Notes: generated by a model from the sequence alone, not told the origin. Counted from the stretch's first letter, positions 52,797-61,092 are shown. The stretch is DNA of 64,000 nucleotides from Microbispora sp. H13382 (GCF_014161445.1 NZ_JABBXA010000001.1:62001-126000), one strand, 5' to 3'. A program made the numbers and translations.

Positions 52797-53027
52797 TCAC
52801 CCCCACGTGTTGCCGTACTGCACCGGGCTGCCCCAGGTGTTCCCGTCGTTGCCGTCGGCGAGCACGGTGATCCGCGGCCCGTCGTCCGCGACGCCTGCGC
52901 CTCCCGCCGTGCTCGCCATGCCGGCCGTGCCCGCCGCGAGCCCGCACGCGAGGGCGCCGGACGCCAGGGCGATGGCCCACTTGAGGGTGCTCCACGAAGC
53001 GGTGGGGGAGGAGACCAGGGTCTTCAT
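52797..53027 (-). CDS. Small predicted secreted peptide ending QYGNTWG
   Basis: Peptide of 76 aa. Residues 1-16 are polar with one Lys, a hydrophobic stretch follows (WAIALASGALACGLAAGTAG, with one Cys), and the mature part would be about 35-40 aa: ADDGPRITVLADGNDGNTWG followed by SPVQYGNTWG, a doubled NTWG. GAGAAGG lies before the ATG. The promoter is copy C of the shared element, about 40 bp upstream. No family recognised. It is not a lasso, lanthipeptide or thiopeptide precursor by composition. It could be a secreted signal, a RiPP precursor for the YcaO-like protein, or a surface peptide. Confidence 0.65.
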   Translation of the reverse strand: MKTLVSSPTASWSTLKWAIALASGALACGLAAGTAGMASTAGGAGVADDGPRITVLADGNDGNTWGSPVQYGNTWG

Positions 53028-53073
53028 CTCGGTGCCTTCTCTCGCTGCCGGAGGGGTTGTTCTCGCACTACCT

Positions 53074-53149
53074 ACTGTGCGGCGCCACAGGACCCGGAAC
53101 CAGGCGTCCGGCGTGCAGCAAGCTGCACCGGCGTTACCGCTTCCTGCCA
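53074..53149 (-). promoter_or_regulatory. Shared promoter element, copy C (to the small peptide gene)
   Basis: From 53149 on the minus strand: TGGCAGGAA at offset 1, GCAGCTTGCTGC at offset 24-35, CGCCTGGTT at offset 44-52 and CACAGT at offset 71-76. It matches copy D at 32 of the first 35 positions. TGGTTC and CACAGT are 17 bp apart. The peptide ATG is about 47 bp downstream of the -10-like hexamer. Confidence 0.78.
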
Positions 53150-53268
53150 TCCCGGCGCCGCATGGCAAAGGAGGAGGTGACAGCGCGGGCCCGCGAGATT
53201 TTGACTGAGGCCACGTGACCCGGAACGCCGGCGCGCGCACAACGCGCACCGCGGGGGAAGGAACGCTG

Positions 53269-54885
53269 ATGAGCATCTCGGAACTCGACGTCGCACCGGC
53301 GGACCTGCCGCCGCGGACGCCCCCGGAGCGGCCGGCCCGTTCGATGGGCGCGCTGCGCGAGGAGCTGGCGCGGCTGCGCGCCCGGACCGTCGCCGGCCGT
53401 CCCGACGGCGTGGCCCGGCAGCACGCGCTGGGCAAGCGGACCGCCCGCGAGCGGCTGGACCTGCTGCTCGACGAGGGCTCGTTCGTGGAGATCGACATCT
53501 ACCGGCGGCACCGGGCGCAGGGGCTGGGCATGGACGGGCGGCGCCCGCACACCGACGGCGTCGTCGCCGGCTCCGGCACCGTCCACGGCCGGCGGGTGTT
53601 CGTCTACGCCCAGGACTTCACGGTCTTCGGCGGCTCCCTGGGGGAGGCGCACGCCGAGAAGATCCACAAAGTGATGGACCTCGCCATGTCCACCGGCTCG
53701 CCGTTCATCGGCCTGAACGACAGCGGCGGCGCGCGGATCCAGGAGGGGGTGATGTCCCTCAACGGCTACGGCGGCATCTTCCGGCGCAACGTCCAGGCGT
53801 CCGGCGTGATCCCGCAGATCAGCGTCGTGCTCGGGCCCTGCGCCGGAGGCGCGGCCTACTCCGCCGCGCTGGCCGACTTCACCTTCATGGTGCAGGGCAC
53901 CTCGCAGCTCTACCTGACCGGGCCGGACGTCGTCGAGGCGGTGACCGGCCAGCGGGTCACCCACGCCGAGCTGGGCGGCGCCCAGGTCCACGGCACCCGC
54001 TCGGGCGTGGCGGCGTTCGTGCACGACGACGAGGAGGCCTGCCTGGCGGAGGTGCGCTACCTCCTCTCGATGCTGCCGGGCAACAACCTCGAACCGCCGC
54101 CCGCGGCGCCGCCGTGCGACGCGTCCCGCGACACGCGCCCGCGCCTGGCGGAGATCGTTCCGGCCGAGCCCAGCAAGCCGTACGACATGCGCGAGGTGAT
54201 CGCGGAGCTGGTCGACGACGGCGACTTCCTCGAACTGCACGAGGGCTGGGCGCGCAACGTGATCTGCGCGCTGGCCCGCGTCGACGGCGCGGTGGTCGGA
54301 GTGGTCGGGAACCAGCCCCTGGTGCTCGCGGGCGTGCTGGACGCCGACGCGGCGCAGAAGGCGGCCAGGTTCGTGCGGTTCTGCGACGCCTTCAACATCC
54401 CGCTGGTGACCCTCGTCGACGTGCCGGGCTTCCTCCCCGGCACCGACCAGGAGTACGCCGGCATCATCCGGCACGGCGCCAAACTGCTCTACGCGTACTG
54501 CGAGGCGACCGTGCCCCGCATCCAGGTCATCCTCCGCAAGGCGTACGGCGGGGCCTACATCGTGATGGACTCCCGGTCGATCGGCGCGGACCTGTCGCTT
54601 GCGTGGCCGACCAACGAGATCGCGGTGATGGGCGCCGAGGGCGCGGTCAACGTCGTCTTCCGCCGTGAGCTCGCCGCCGCGGCCGACCCCGCGGGCCTGC
54701 GCGCGGAGCTGCTCGCCCGGTACGCCGGTGAGCTGGTCCACCCGCAGTACGCAGCCGAGCGCGGCCTGGTCGACGACGTGATCGACCCGGTGCAGACGCG
54801 CTCCGCCGTCGCCCGCGGCCTCGCCATGCTGCGCGACAAGCGCAAGCCGGGGGCGCAGCGCAAGCACGGGAACGTGCCCCTGTAA
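53269..54885 (+). CDS. accB: Acyl-CoA carboxylase carboxyltransferase (beta) subunit
   Basis: Carboxyltransferase of 538 aa, AccB/PccB type, with the N-terminal RTARERLDLLLDEGSF, the CoA-binding GPCAGGAAYSAAL and the C-terminal GAEGAVNVVF. The residue that sets acyl-CoA choice in the Streptomyces coelicolor enzymes (Asp422 in PccB, Ile in AccB) reads AYGGAYIVMDS here, with Ile431, which fits acetyl-CoA and malonyl-CoA production. No alpha subunit is nearby; the epsilon-like gene lies at 29,894. The ATG at 53269 has GGGGAAGGA upstream; the frame is open for 18 more codons. Confidence 0.9.
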   Translation: MSISELDVAPADLPPRTPPERPARSMGALREELARLRARTVAGRPDGVARQHALGKRTARERLDLLLDEGSFVEIDIYRRHRAQGLGMDGRRPHTDGVVAGSGTVHGRRVFVYAQDFTVFGGSLGEAHAEKIHKVMDLAMSTGSPFIGLNDSGGARIQEGVMSLNGYGGIFRRNVQASGVIPQISVVLGPCAGGAAYSAALADFTFMVQGTSQLYLTGPDVVEAVTGQRVTHAELGGAQVHGTRSGVAAFVHDDEEACLAEVRYLLSMLPGNNLEPPPAAPPCDASRDTRPRLAEIVPAEPSKPYDMREVIAELVDDGDFLELHEGWARNVICALARVDGAVVGVVGNQPLVLAGVLDADAAQKAARFVRFCDAFNIPLVTLVDVPGFLPGTDQEYAGIIRHGAKLLYAYCEATVPRIQVILRKAYGGAYIVMDSRSIGADLSLAWPTNEIAVMGAEGAVNVVFRRELAAAADPAGLRAELLARYAGELVHPQYAAERGLVDDVIDPVQTRSAVARGLAMLRDKRKPGAQRKHGNVPL

Positions 54886-55237
54886 GCGTCCCACCCTCGC
54901 GACTGCCCATCCCCACGCCCGCCTCAGCCTCGCGCCTGCCCCTACCCCTCGCGTCCGCCCAGCCTCGCGCCCGCCCCGCCCGTCTGTGGCGGCGGCGGGC
55001 GTTCGCGTGCCCGGACGCCTCCGCTGGCAGGATGCGGTAACCCCGCTGCAGCTTGCTGCCTGGGCAAGCCCTGGTTCCACGCCCCCCACGGCCGCACATT
55101 GAAGGTGTGACGACAACAGGCAGCGGACGGAGGCGGTGGCCCGCGGGCGCCCGCCTCCCCGGAGGAGCCGCGTGCGGGGCCCGGCCGCCGCGGCGCGCGA
55201 GGCCGCCAGGCCGGCGGCCGGAGAGGGAGCCGAGGCC
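54886..55237 (+). other. Intergenic region with C-rich repeats and copy D of the shared element
   Basis: About 350 bp between accB and the next small gene. The first 130 bp are C-rich with GCCTCGCGCC(T/C)GCCC-like repeats. The shared promoter element occupies 55025-55100. After it there are 137 bp of GC-rich leader with weak ORF signal. Confidence 0.6.
55025..55100 (+). promoter_or_regulatory. Shared promoter element, copy D (to the small gene and PPTase)
   Basis: From 55025 on the plus strand: TGGCAGGAT at offset 1, GCAGCTTGCTGC at offset 24-35, CCTGGTTCC from offset 46 and CACATT at offset 71-76. Spacing is identical to copy C. The first clear coding start downstream is 55238. Confidence 0.78.
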
Positions 55238-55501
55238 ATGCTGGTTCAGCTGACGATGCGCCGGACGGACGGGCAGGCGGCTCCGGGCTCGCCGGTGGAC
55301 GGGATCCGGGTGCTCGCGCTTCTCCCCGGGAGCTGGCACAAGCACCTCGAACAGGTCGCCGGCGACATCGTCATCAGAATCCGCGCGGAAGGGACGACGG
55401 CGGGAGGAGTCCGCGCCGAGGTGGCGAGGATCCTCACCAGCCCCGAGGTCAGCCACCTCGAACTGGTCGCCTGCCGTCCCCTGGAGGGTCCCCGGCAGTA
55501 G
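55238..55501 (+). CDS. Small protein of unknown function upstream of the PPTase
   Basis: Protein of 87 aa with a compact alternating pattern (IRVLALLPGSW, GDIVIRIRAEGTTAGGVRAE, VSHLELVACRPLEG) that suggests an alpha/beta fold. No family is recognised. GAGGGAG precedes the ATG. The PPTase starts 24 bp later, so the two are probably co-transcribed from the copy D promoter. Confidence 0.6.
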   Translation: MLVQLTMRRTDGQAAPGSPVDGIRVLALLPGSWHKHLEQVAGDIVIRIRAEGTTAGGVRAEVARILTSPEVSHLELVACRPLEGPRQ

Positions 55502-55525
55502 GACGCTAACGAAGGAGACGAACCG

Positions 55526-56287
55526 ATGATCGCCTCGGTTGTGGCGGCGGGTGAGTGCCATGTGTGGTGGGCGGACCCGCGGCTGGAAACGATCGACACC
55601 CTGGTGCGGGACCTCAGCGCGAACGAGTTGCGCCGTGCGGCCCGCTTCCGCCGCGAGCCCGACCGCCGCCGCTTCCTGACCGGGGCGCGCCTGCTGCGGG
55701 AGGCCGCGGCCGAGCGGCTGGGCGTCCGTCCCGCGGACGTGGTGGTGGACCGGACGTGCCCCGACTGCGACAGGTACCACGGCAAGCCCCGCATCCTGAC
55801 GGAGGGGGAGACCCTGCACGTCTCCATCTCCCATTCGGGTGACCGGGTCGCGGTGGCGCTGACGGCCGTGGGGCCGCTGGGCGTCGACGTGGAGGCGGTG
55901 CCAGCGACGCCGGTGGACGACCTCGCGCGCTGCGCGCTGACCGAGACCGAGCGCCGCGCCCTCGTGGCCCTTCCCGAGCACGCGCGGTACGAAGGCTTCG
56001 CCCGGATCTGGGTGCGCAAGGAGGCCGCGCTCAAGGCCACCGGGCACGGTCTGCGAATCTCCCCGGACCGGGTCGAGGTGACCGGCCCGGGGGAGAGCCC
56101 CGCGCTGCTGAGCTGGCCGCTGGACGTGCCGCCCGCAGCGGTGCGGATCCACCCCCTCGACCCCGGCCCCGGGTACGTCGCCGTCGTCGCGGTGCTCGGC
56201 GGCGACCACGGCATCACGGTCCGCGAGGCGGACGCCGCGCTCCTGCGCCGGCGCGCCGGCTTCGAGACGGCACGCCAGGCCGCGTGA
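55526..56287 (+). CDS. 4'-phosphopantetheinyl transferase, Sfp type
   Basis: PPTase of 253 aa that activates carrier proteins with CoA. The motifs are RFLTGARLLREA, HVSISHSGDRVAVAL, GVDVEAV with the Mg-binding acidic pair, and ARIWVRKEAALKATG. Length and order fit the Sfp/Gsp group. It probably serves the free carrier protein at 20,214; PKSE carries its own PPTase domain. A Cys pair (RTCPDCDRYHGKP) is as in other actinobacterial Sfp proteins. ATG with GAAGGAGACGAACC upstream. Confidence 0.92.
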   Translation: MIASVVAAGECHVWWADPRLETIDTLVRDLSANELRRAARFRREPDRRRFLTGARLLREAAAERLGVRPADVVVDRTCPDCDRYHGKPRILTEGETLHVSISHSGDRVAVALTAVGPLGVDVEAVPATPVDDLARCALTETERRALVALPEHARYEGFARIWVRKEAALKATGHGLRISPDRVEVTGPGESPALLSWPLDVPPAAVRIHPLDPGPGYVAVVAVLGGDHGITVREADAALLRRRAGFETARQAA

Positions 56288-56387
56288 GCGGCGTTGACGA
56301 CGCCCGGTGCGAGGCCGCTCAATGGCGGGTGAAGACCAGCTCGCCGCGTGAATCCGCACCGGGCCGACCAGAAGAAGGCTGATTCTC

Positions 56388-57110
56388 GTGAACAAGGGCT
56401 TCATCCTGATCCCGGGCCCCTGGATGGGCGCCTGGGCGTGGGGGCCGGTGGCGCGGCGCCTGCGCGGCTACGGTCATGCCGCCCGCGCGATCACGCTCCC
56501 CGGCCTGGCCGATCCCGACGGGGACGTCGCGGGCGTCGGCCTGGAGACGCACGTCGGCACCGTGCTGTCGCTGCTGGAGGAGGAGGACCTGCGCGACGTC
56601 GTCCTCGTGGCGCACAGCTACTCCGGCATCGTGGCCGGCCAGGTCGCCGACCGCGCGGCCGACCGGGTGGCGCACACCGTGTTCGTCGAGGCGTTCCTGC
56701 CGCACGACGGCAAGTCGATGCTGCACGCGTTCCCCGAGCGCCAGCACGCCGCGGAGCTGCGGCTCATCGAGGACAACGGCGGCCGCTGGCCCGCGCCCGA
56801 CGCCGCCGTCGTGGGCGAGGGGCAGGGCCTGACCCGGCGGCAGGCGCGGTGGCTGGCCGAGCGCCTCGTCGGCCATCCCGGCCGCACCATCGCCGAGCCC
56901 GCCGTCCTGACCCGCCCCCTGACGCAGCAGCGCGCCACGTACGTCGTCTGCTCCATGGAACACTTCGGCGGACGCGTCGCCGCCGACGTCGACGCCCTGC
57001 GCGCCGCCCCGAACTGGCGCTTCCACACGTTGCCGACCGGGCACTGGCCCATGATCTCGGCGCCCGGGCGGCTCGCCCTGCTCCTGCACCGGATCGCCGG
57101 GCGCGCCTAG
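56388..57110 (+). CDS. Alpha/beta hydrolase, EstC/methylesterase-like
   Basis: Hydrolase of 240 aa of the small esterase group like EstC and plant methylesterases. FILIPGPWMGAWAW near the start, nucleophile elbow VAHSYSG (Ser in the usual place) and catalytic His in LPTGHWPMIS. It acts on small esters; the substrate is unknown. GTG start at 56388 with AGAAGG upstream. It is the last gene before the chromosomal block and may or may not belong to the cluster. Confidence 0.8.
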   Translation: MNKGFILIPGPWMGAWAWGPVARRLRGYGHAARAITLPGLADPDGDVAGVGLETHVGTVLSLLEEEDLRDVVLVAHSYSGIVAGQVADRAADRVAHTVFVEAFLPHDGKSMLHAFPERQHAAELRLIEDNGGRWPAPDAAVVGEGQGLTRRQARWLAERLVGHPGRTIAEPAVLTRPLTQQRATYVVCSMEHFGGRVAADVDALRAAPNWRFHTLPTGHWPMISAPGRLALLLHRIAGRA

Positions 57111-57113
57111 TAG

Positions 57114-57136
57114 GGGGCGGCCCGGCGCGCCGCCCC
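57114..57136 (+). terminator. Stem-loop at the cluster/chromosome junction
   Basis: An 8-bp GC-rich stem (57114-57121 and 57129-57136) with a 7-nt loop lies just after the hydrolase stop codon and before ftsK. It would isolate the cluster transcript from ftsK. Confidence 0.6.
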
Positions 57137-57170
57137 GGTAATCGCCCGCATCCGGGGTAACTTCGGCATC

Positions 57171-59714
57171 ATGGCCACCCGTACGTCCGGACAGGGGTCC
57201 GGCAAGCGCCCCGCGTCGCGCTCCGGATCCCGTACGGCTTCCCCTAAGCGATCCCCGGCGGGTTCCCGAGGCAGGGCGGCGCCCAGGCCCGCGCCCAAGC
57301 GGCCGGTCGCGACCGGCCAGGATCCGGTCAGCTGGTTCTTCCTCATCATCGGCAAGATCTTCATCAGCATGTGGATGCTGGTGGCGAACGGCGTGGGCAA
57401 GGCGGCGCGGGGGCTCGGCCAGGGCGCCCGCGACCTCGATCCCGTGCACCGCCGCGACGGGCAGGGCCTGTCGGTGCTCGCGGGCGCCATCGTGCTCGCC
57501 GCCCTGACCTGGAGGGACACCAAGACGGGTTTCGCCGCGTTCGTCGACGCCGTGGTGCGCGGGACGGTGGGGGCGCTCGCCTGGGGGGTGCCCGTGCTGC
57601 TCGCGCTGCTCGCCTGGCGGCTGCTGCGCCACCCCGACCAGAACGCCGAGACCGGCAGGATGGGCATCGGCTGGACGGCGCTGCTGGCCGGGATCCTCGG
57701 AATCGTGCACGTCGCCCACGGCACGCCGTACCCCTCGGGCGGGCCCGACGACGGCATGGACAACGTGTCGGCGGCGGGCGGCATGATCGGTTTCATCGTG
57801 TCGGCTCCGCCGTCGAGCATCCTGCCGGCGTTCATCACGATCCCGCTGCTGCTGATGCTGTCCGGCTTCGGCCTGCTGGTGATCACCGCGACGCCGGTCC
57901 ACCGCATCCCCGAGCGCCTCGCCGAGATCCAGCACATGCTCTTCCAGCGGCCGGACGAGACCGGGGAGCCCCGCAAGAGCCCGGCGCCGTCCAGGAAGCG
58001 CACGCGCAAGCAGCAGGGCGGCGGGCGCGACGCCGCCGAGGGCGGCGACGGCGTCAAGCCGTACGACACGCCCGTGCTGTCGGAGAAGGACCACGCGCCG
58101 GAGATCGTCCCCGGTCTGGTGGACGAGGCAGTGGAGTCGGCCGAGCCGACCGAGCCGGAGATGCGGCTCCCCAAGACGGCGCCGCAGCCTCCGCTGCCGA
58201 CGCCCGCGCCGCGCAAGGTGGAGCAGCTCGTCCTGTCCAGCCAGGAGGGGCCGTACACGCTGCCGGACGTTGCGATGTTGCGGCCGGGCAGCGCGCCGAA
58301 GCAGGAGACCAAGGCCAACCGGACGGTCGTGAACGCGCTTACCAGCGTGCTGGAGCAGTTCGCCATCGACGCGCAGGTCGTCGGGTTCACCCGGGGCCCG
58401 ACGGTGACCCGGTACGAGATCGAGCTGGGCCCGGCCGTCAAGGTCGAGAAGGTCACCGCGCTCACCAAGAACATCGCCTACGCCGTCAAGTCGGCGGACG
58501 TGCGGATCCTGTCCCCGATCCCCGGCAAATCGGCGATCGGCGTGGAGATCCCCAACGTCGACAAGGACCTCGTGTCGCTCGGCGACGTGCTGCGCTCGCA
58601 GGTGGCCCAGGCCGACCACCACCCGATGATCGTCGGGCTCGGCAAGGACGTCGAGGGCCGCACCATCGTGGCCAACCTGGCCAAGATGCCGCACATCCTC
58701 ATCGCGGGCGCCACCGGCGCGGGCAAGTCGACGTGCATCAACGGGCTGATCTCCTCGATCCTGCTGCGGGCCACGCCCGACGAGGTCCGCATGGTGCTGG
58801 TCGACCCCAAACGGGTGGAGCTCAGCGCGTACGAGGGCATCCCCCACCTCATCACGCCCATCATCACCAACCCGAAGAAGGCCGCCGAGGCCCTCGAATG
58901 GGTGGTGGGCGAGATGGACCGGAGGTACGACGACCTCGCGGCCAGCGGCTTCCGGCACGTCGACGACTTCAACAAGGCCGTGCGCGCGGGCAAGCTGGTG
59001 CCGCCGCCGGGCAGCGAGCGCGTCTACCAGCCGTACCCCTACCTGCTGGTGATCGTGGACGAGCTGGCCGACCTGATGATGGTCGCGCCGCGCGACGTGG
59101 AGGACTCGATCGTCCGCATCACACAGCTCGCCCGGGCCGCCGGCATCCACCTGGTCATCGCCACCCAGCGGCCGTCCGTGGACGTCGTCACCGGCCTGAT
59201 CAAGGCGAACGTGCCCTCGCGGCTGGCGTTCGCGACCTCCTCGCTCGCCGACTCGCGGGTCATCCTCGACCAGCCCGGAGCCGAGAAGCTCGTCGGGCAG
59301 GGCGACGCGCTGTTCCTGCCGATGGGCGCGAGCAAGCCGATGCGGCTGCAGAACGCCTTCATCTCCGAGAAGGAGATCGCGGAGGTCGTCGGCCACTGCA
59401 AGGCCCAGATGCAGGCCGAGTACCGGGAGGACGTCGCCGCGCCCGCCACCGCGAAGCGGGAGATCGACGAGGAGATCGGCGACGACCTCGACCTGCTGGT
59501 CCAGGCGGCCGAGCTGATCGTGTCGACCCAGTTCGGCTCCACGTCCATGCTCCAGCGCAAGCTGCGGGTCGGCTTCGCCAAGGCCGGCCGCCTGATGGAC
59601 CTGCTGGAGAGCCGCAACGTGGTCGGTCCGAGCGAGGGGTCCAAGGCCAGGGAGGTGCTGGTCAAGCCCGACGAGCTGCCCGGCCTGCTCGCCGATCTGC
59701 GCGGGGAGTCGTAG
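57171..59714 (+). CDS. ftsK: DNA translocase FtsK/SpoIIIE
   Basis: DNA translocase of 847 aa. The N-terminal 70 residues are Arg/Ser/Pro-rich, followed by four membrane segments (to about residue 245), a linker, the FtsK motor with Walker A GATGAGKST (K519) and Walker B VIVDELADLM, and a C-terminal gamma winged helix ending in RNVVGPSEGSKAREVLV. It moves DNA during division or sporulation. Ordinary housekeeping gene; the four downstream genes confirm a core chromosomal block. Confidence 0.95.
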   Translation: MATRTSGQGSGKRPASRSGSRTASPKRSPAGSRGRAAPRPAPKRPVATGQDPVSWFFLIIGKIFISMWMLVANGVGKAARGLGQGARDLDPVHRRDGQGLSVLAGAIVLAALTWRDTKTGFAAFVDAVVRGTVGALAWGVPVLLALLAWRLLRHPDQNAETGRMGIGWTALLAGILGIVHVAHGTPYPSGGPDDGMDNVSAAGGMIGFIVSAPPSSILPAFITIPLLLMLSGFGLLVITATPVHRIPERLAEIQHMLFQRPDETGEPRKSPAPSRKRTRKQQGGGRDAAEGGDGVKPYDTPVLSEKDHAPEIVPGLVDEAVESAEPTEPEMRLPKTAPQPPLPTPAPRKVEQLVLSSQEGPYTLPDVAMLRPGSAPKQETKANRTVVNALTSVLEQFAIDAQVVGFTRGPTVTRYEIELGPAVKVEKVTALTKNIAYAVKSADVRILSPIPGKSAIGVEIPNVDKDLVSLGDVLRSQVAQADHHPMIVGLGKDVEGRTIVANLAKMPHILIAGATGAGKSTCINGLISSILLRATPDEVRMVLVDPKRVELSAYEGIPHLITPIITNPKKAAEALEWVVGEMDRRYDDLAASGFRHVDDFNKAVRAGKLVPPPGSERVYQPYPYLLVIVDELADLMMVAPRDVEDSIVRITQLARAAGIHLVIATQRPSVDVVTGLIKANVPSRLAFATSSLADSRVILDQPGAEKLVGQGDALFLPMGASKPMRLQNAFISEKEIAEVVGHCKAQMQAEYREDVAAPATAKREIDEEIGDDLDLLVQAAELIVSTQFGSTSMLQRKLRVGFAKAGRLMDLLESRNVVGPSEGSKAREVLVKPDELPGLLADLRGES

Positions 59715-59729
59715 GGCCGCCGCCCGTCG

Positions 59730-59978
59730 TCAGGCCGATCCGGCCGCCGGCGCGGGGGCAGGCAGGCGCGCCACGCCCTCGTACCGCTGCCCAATGATCG
59801 GCCCGGCGGCGGGCCCGGCGGCGAAGAAATGGCCGGGACCGTCGACGCGCTCGCCCATGTGGGCGTCGACGACCACGGGCTCGACCTCCCGGCCGGTCCG
59901 CGCGTCCACGAGGATCATCGACCGCTCTTCCGGGGCCAGTCGCGCGTTCCGCCATGCCGCGAGCGCGACGTACGACAC
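59730..59978 (-). CDS. Small conserved-looking hypothetical protein
   Basis: Protein of 82 aa (WRNARLAPEERSMILVDART, GREVEPVVVDAHMGERVDGP, FFAAGPAAGPIIGQRYEGVA). Codon use fits neighbouring genes. No family is named. Convergent with ftsK and its GTG start overlaps the 5' side of the next fragment. Confidence 0.5.
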   Translation of the reverse strand: MSYVALAAWRNARLAPEERSMILVDARTGREVEPVVVDAHMGERVDGPGHFFAAGPAAGPIIGQRYEGVARLPAPAPAAGSA

Positions 59979-59996
59979 CGCTGTCCGCGCGCACCG

Positions 59997-60208
59997 TGGA
60001 CAACAGCGTGGACACCACCGTGCACACCACCGTGGACAAGACCGTGGCCGGTCGTACGGTCGTGACGTGCAGGCTCGAGGGCACGTTCCCGGGCAGTCCC
60101 GTGGACCTCGACTATCGCTTCGACCTCGACGACGCGGAGCGGATCTCCCGTCTGGAGATCGTCGTGTCCCGTCCCGCCCCTGAAACCGCTATGGAGGTGA
60201 CAGGGTAG
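59997..60208 (+). pseudogene. SnoaL/NTF2-like C-terminal fragment
   Basis: A frame of about 70 residues whose last half (VVTCRLEGTFPGSPVDLDYR, FDLDDAERISRLEIVV) is the C-terminal part of an NTF2/SnoaL-like protein. The N-terminal half of the fold is absent; instead there are short ACCGTGGACA-type repeats at 59993-60050 (translated as TVDNSVDTTVHTTVDKTVA). It could be a remnant or a shortened gene. The upstream frame opens at 59954. Confidence 0.5.
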
Positions 60209-60324
60209 TTGCTCAGGGTCCACCCATGGGTACCCTCCGTAGTCAGTTACTGATTGAATGTGACTAACTACGCATCGTGGGGCGAGCTGGACGACGGTGC
60301 GCTTGGAGACAGGGGGGCGGAACG

Positions 60325-61062
60325 ATGAGCGTAGGTGCTGTTTTGGCCGAAGCCCGTGAGCGCGCCGGGCTGACCGTGCGTCAGCTCGGCGAGCGCACGC
60401 GGATCCGCGAGACCGTCATCGAACGCTTCGAGCAGGACGACTTCTCGGTGGGTGACTTCTACGCGCGCGGGCACATCCGGACCATCGCCTCCGATCTCGG
60501 CCTGGACCCGGACGAGGTCCTGCGGCAGTACGAGCAGGAGAACGCCGACGGCGCGTCGCCGGTCAGGGCGTCGGCCGTGTTCAGGGGCGACGTGGGCGAG
60601 CGGGCCCGCCGGGCCCCCGGCTGGACGAAGGCCGCCGCGGTCGCCCTGGCCATCGTCGTGGTCGTCGTCGTCGCGCGGATGCTCGGAGGCTCCGGCGAGA
60701 AGGCGGGCCCGACGGCCGCCCAGCTTCCGGTGACCGCGCCGCACGCGCACGAGAGGCAGGCGAAGGGCCACGACAGGAAGAGCCTCGAGGAGGCCTTCGG
60801 GCCCGGCCGCGTGGTCGTGAAGGTCACCACGCGCAAACCGGCCTACGTCGACGTGAAGGACGCCAAGGGCAAGGAGATCTTCCGGGGGACGCTGCCGGAG
60901 GGGAAGACCACGGCCTATTCGGCCAAGGACAAGGTGCGGATGTTCATCGGTGACGCGGGGGCGGTCCGCCTGGAGGTCAACGGAAGGGACCTGGGAACCC
61001 CGGGCAGGGACGGCCAGATGATCCGCCGCACCTTCGAGGCGGGCGGCCCGAGTCCCCGTTAA
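60325..61062 (+). CDS. RodZ-like HTH membrane protein with DUF4115
   Basis: Protein of 245 aa with a cytoplasmic HTH (RERAGLTVRQLGERTRIRET, residues 11-30), one membrane segment (AAAVALAIVVVVVVARML, about 103-120) and an extracellular DUF4115 domain (about 150-235). The layout is that of RodZ and related cell-shape proteins. In actinobacteria it lies between ftsK and rimO, as here. ATG with AGGGGGGCGGAACG before it. Confidence 0.88.
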   Translation: MSVGAVLAEARERAGLTVRQLGERTRIRETVIERFEQDDFSVGDFYARGHIRTIASDLGLDPDEVLRQYEQENADGASPVRASAVFRGDVGERARRAPGWTKAAAVALAIVVVVVVARMLGGSGEKAGPTAAQLPVTAPHAHERQAKGHDRKSLEEAFGPGRVVVKVTTRKPAYVDVKDAKGKEIFRGTLPEGKTTAYSAKDKVRMFIGDAGAVRLEVNGRDLGTPGRDGQMIRRTFEAGGPSPR

Positions 61063-61092
61063 TCGCCGACTGCCGATACCGTAGTTCGCATC

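Noticed and set aside
52797-53027. Lasso peptide, lanthipeptide or thiopeptide precursor
   Set aside because: The mature part has no Cys, no ring-forming pattern and few Ser/Thr. There is no maturation protease, B protein or LanC-like gene nearby. The YcaO link remains only a possibility.
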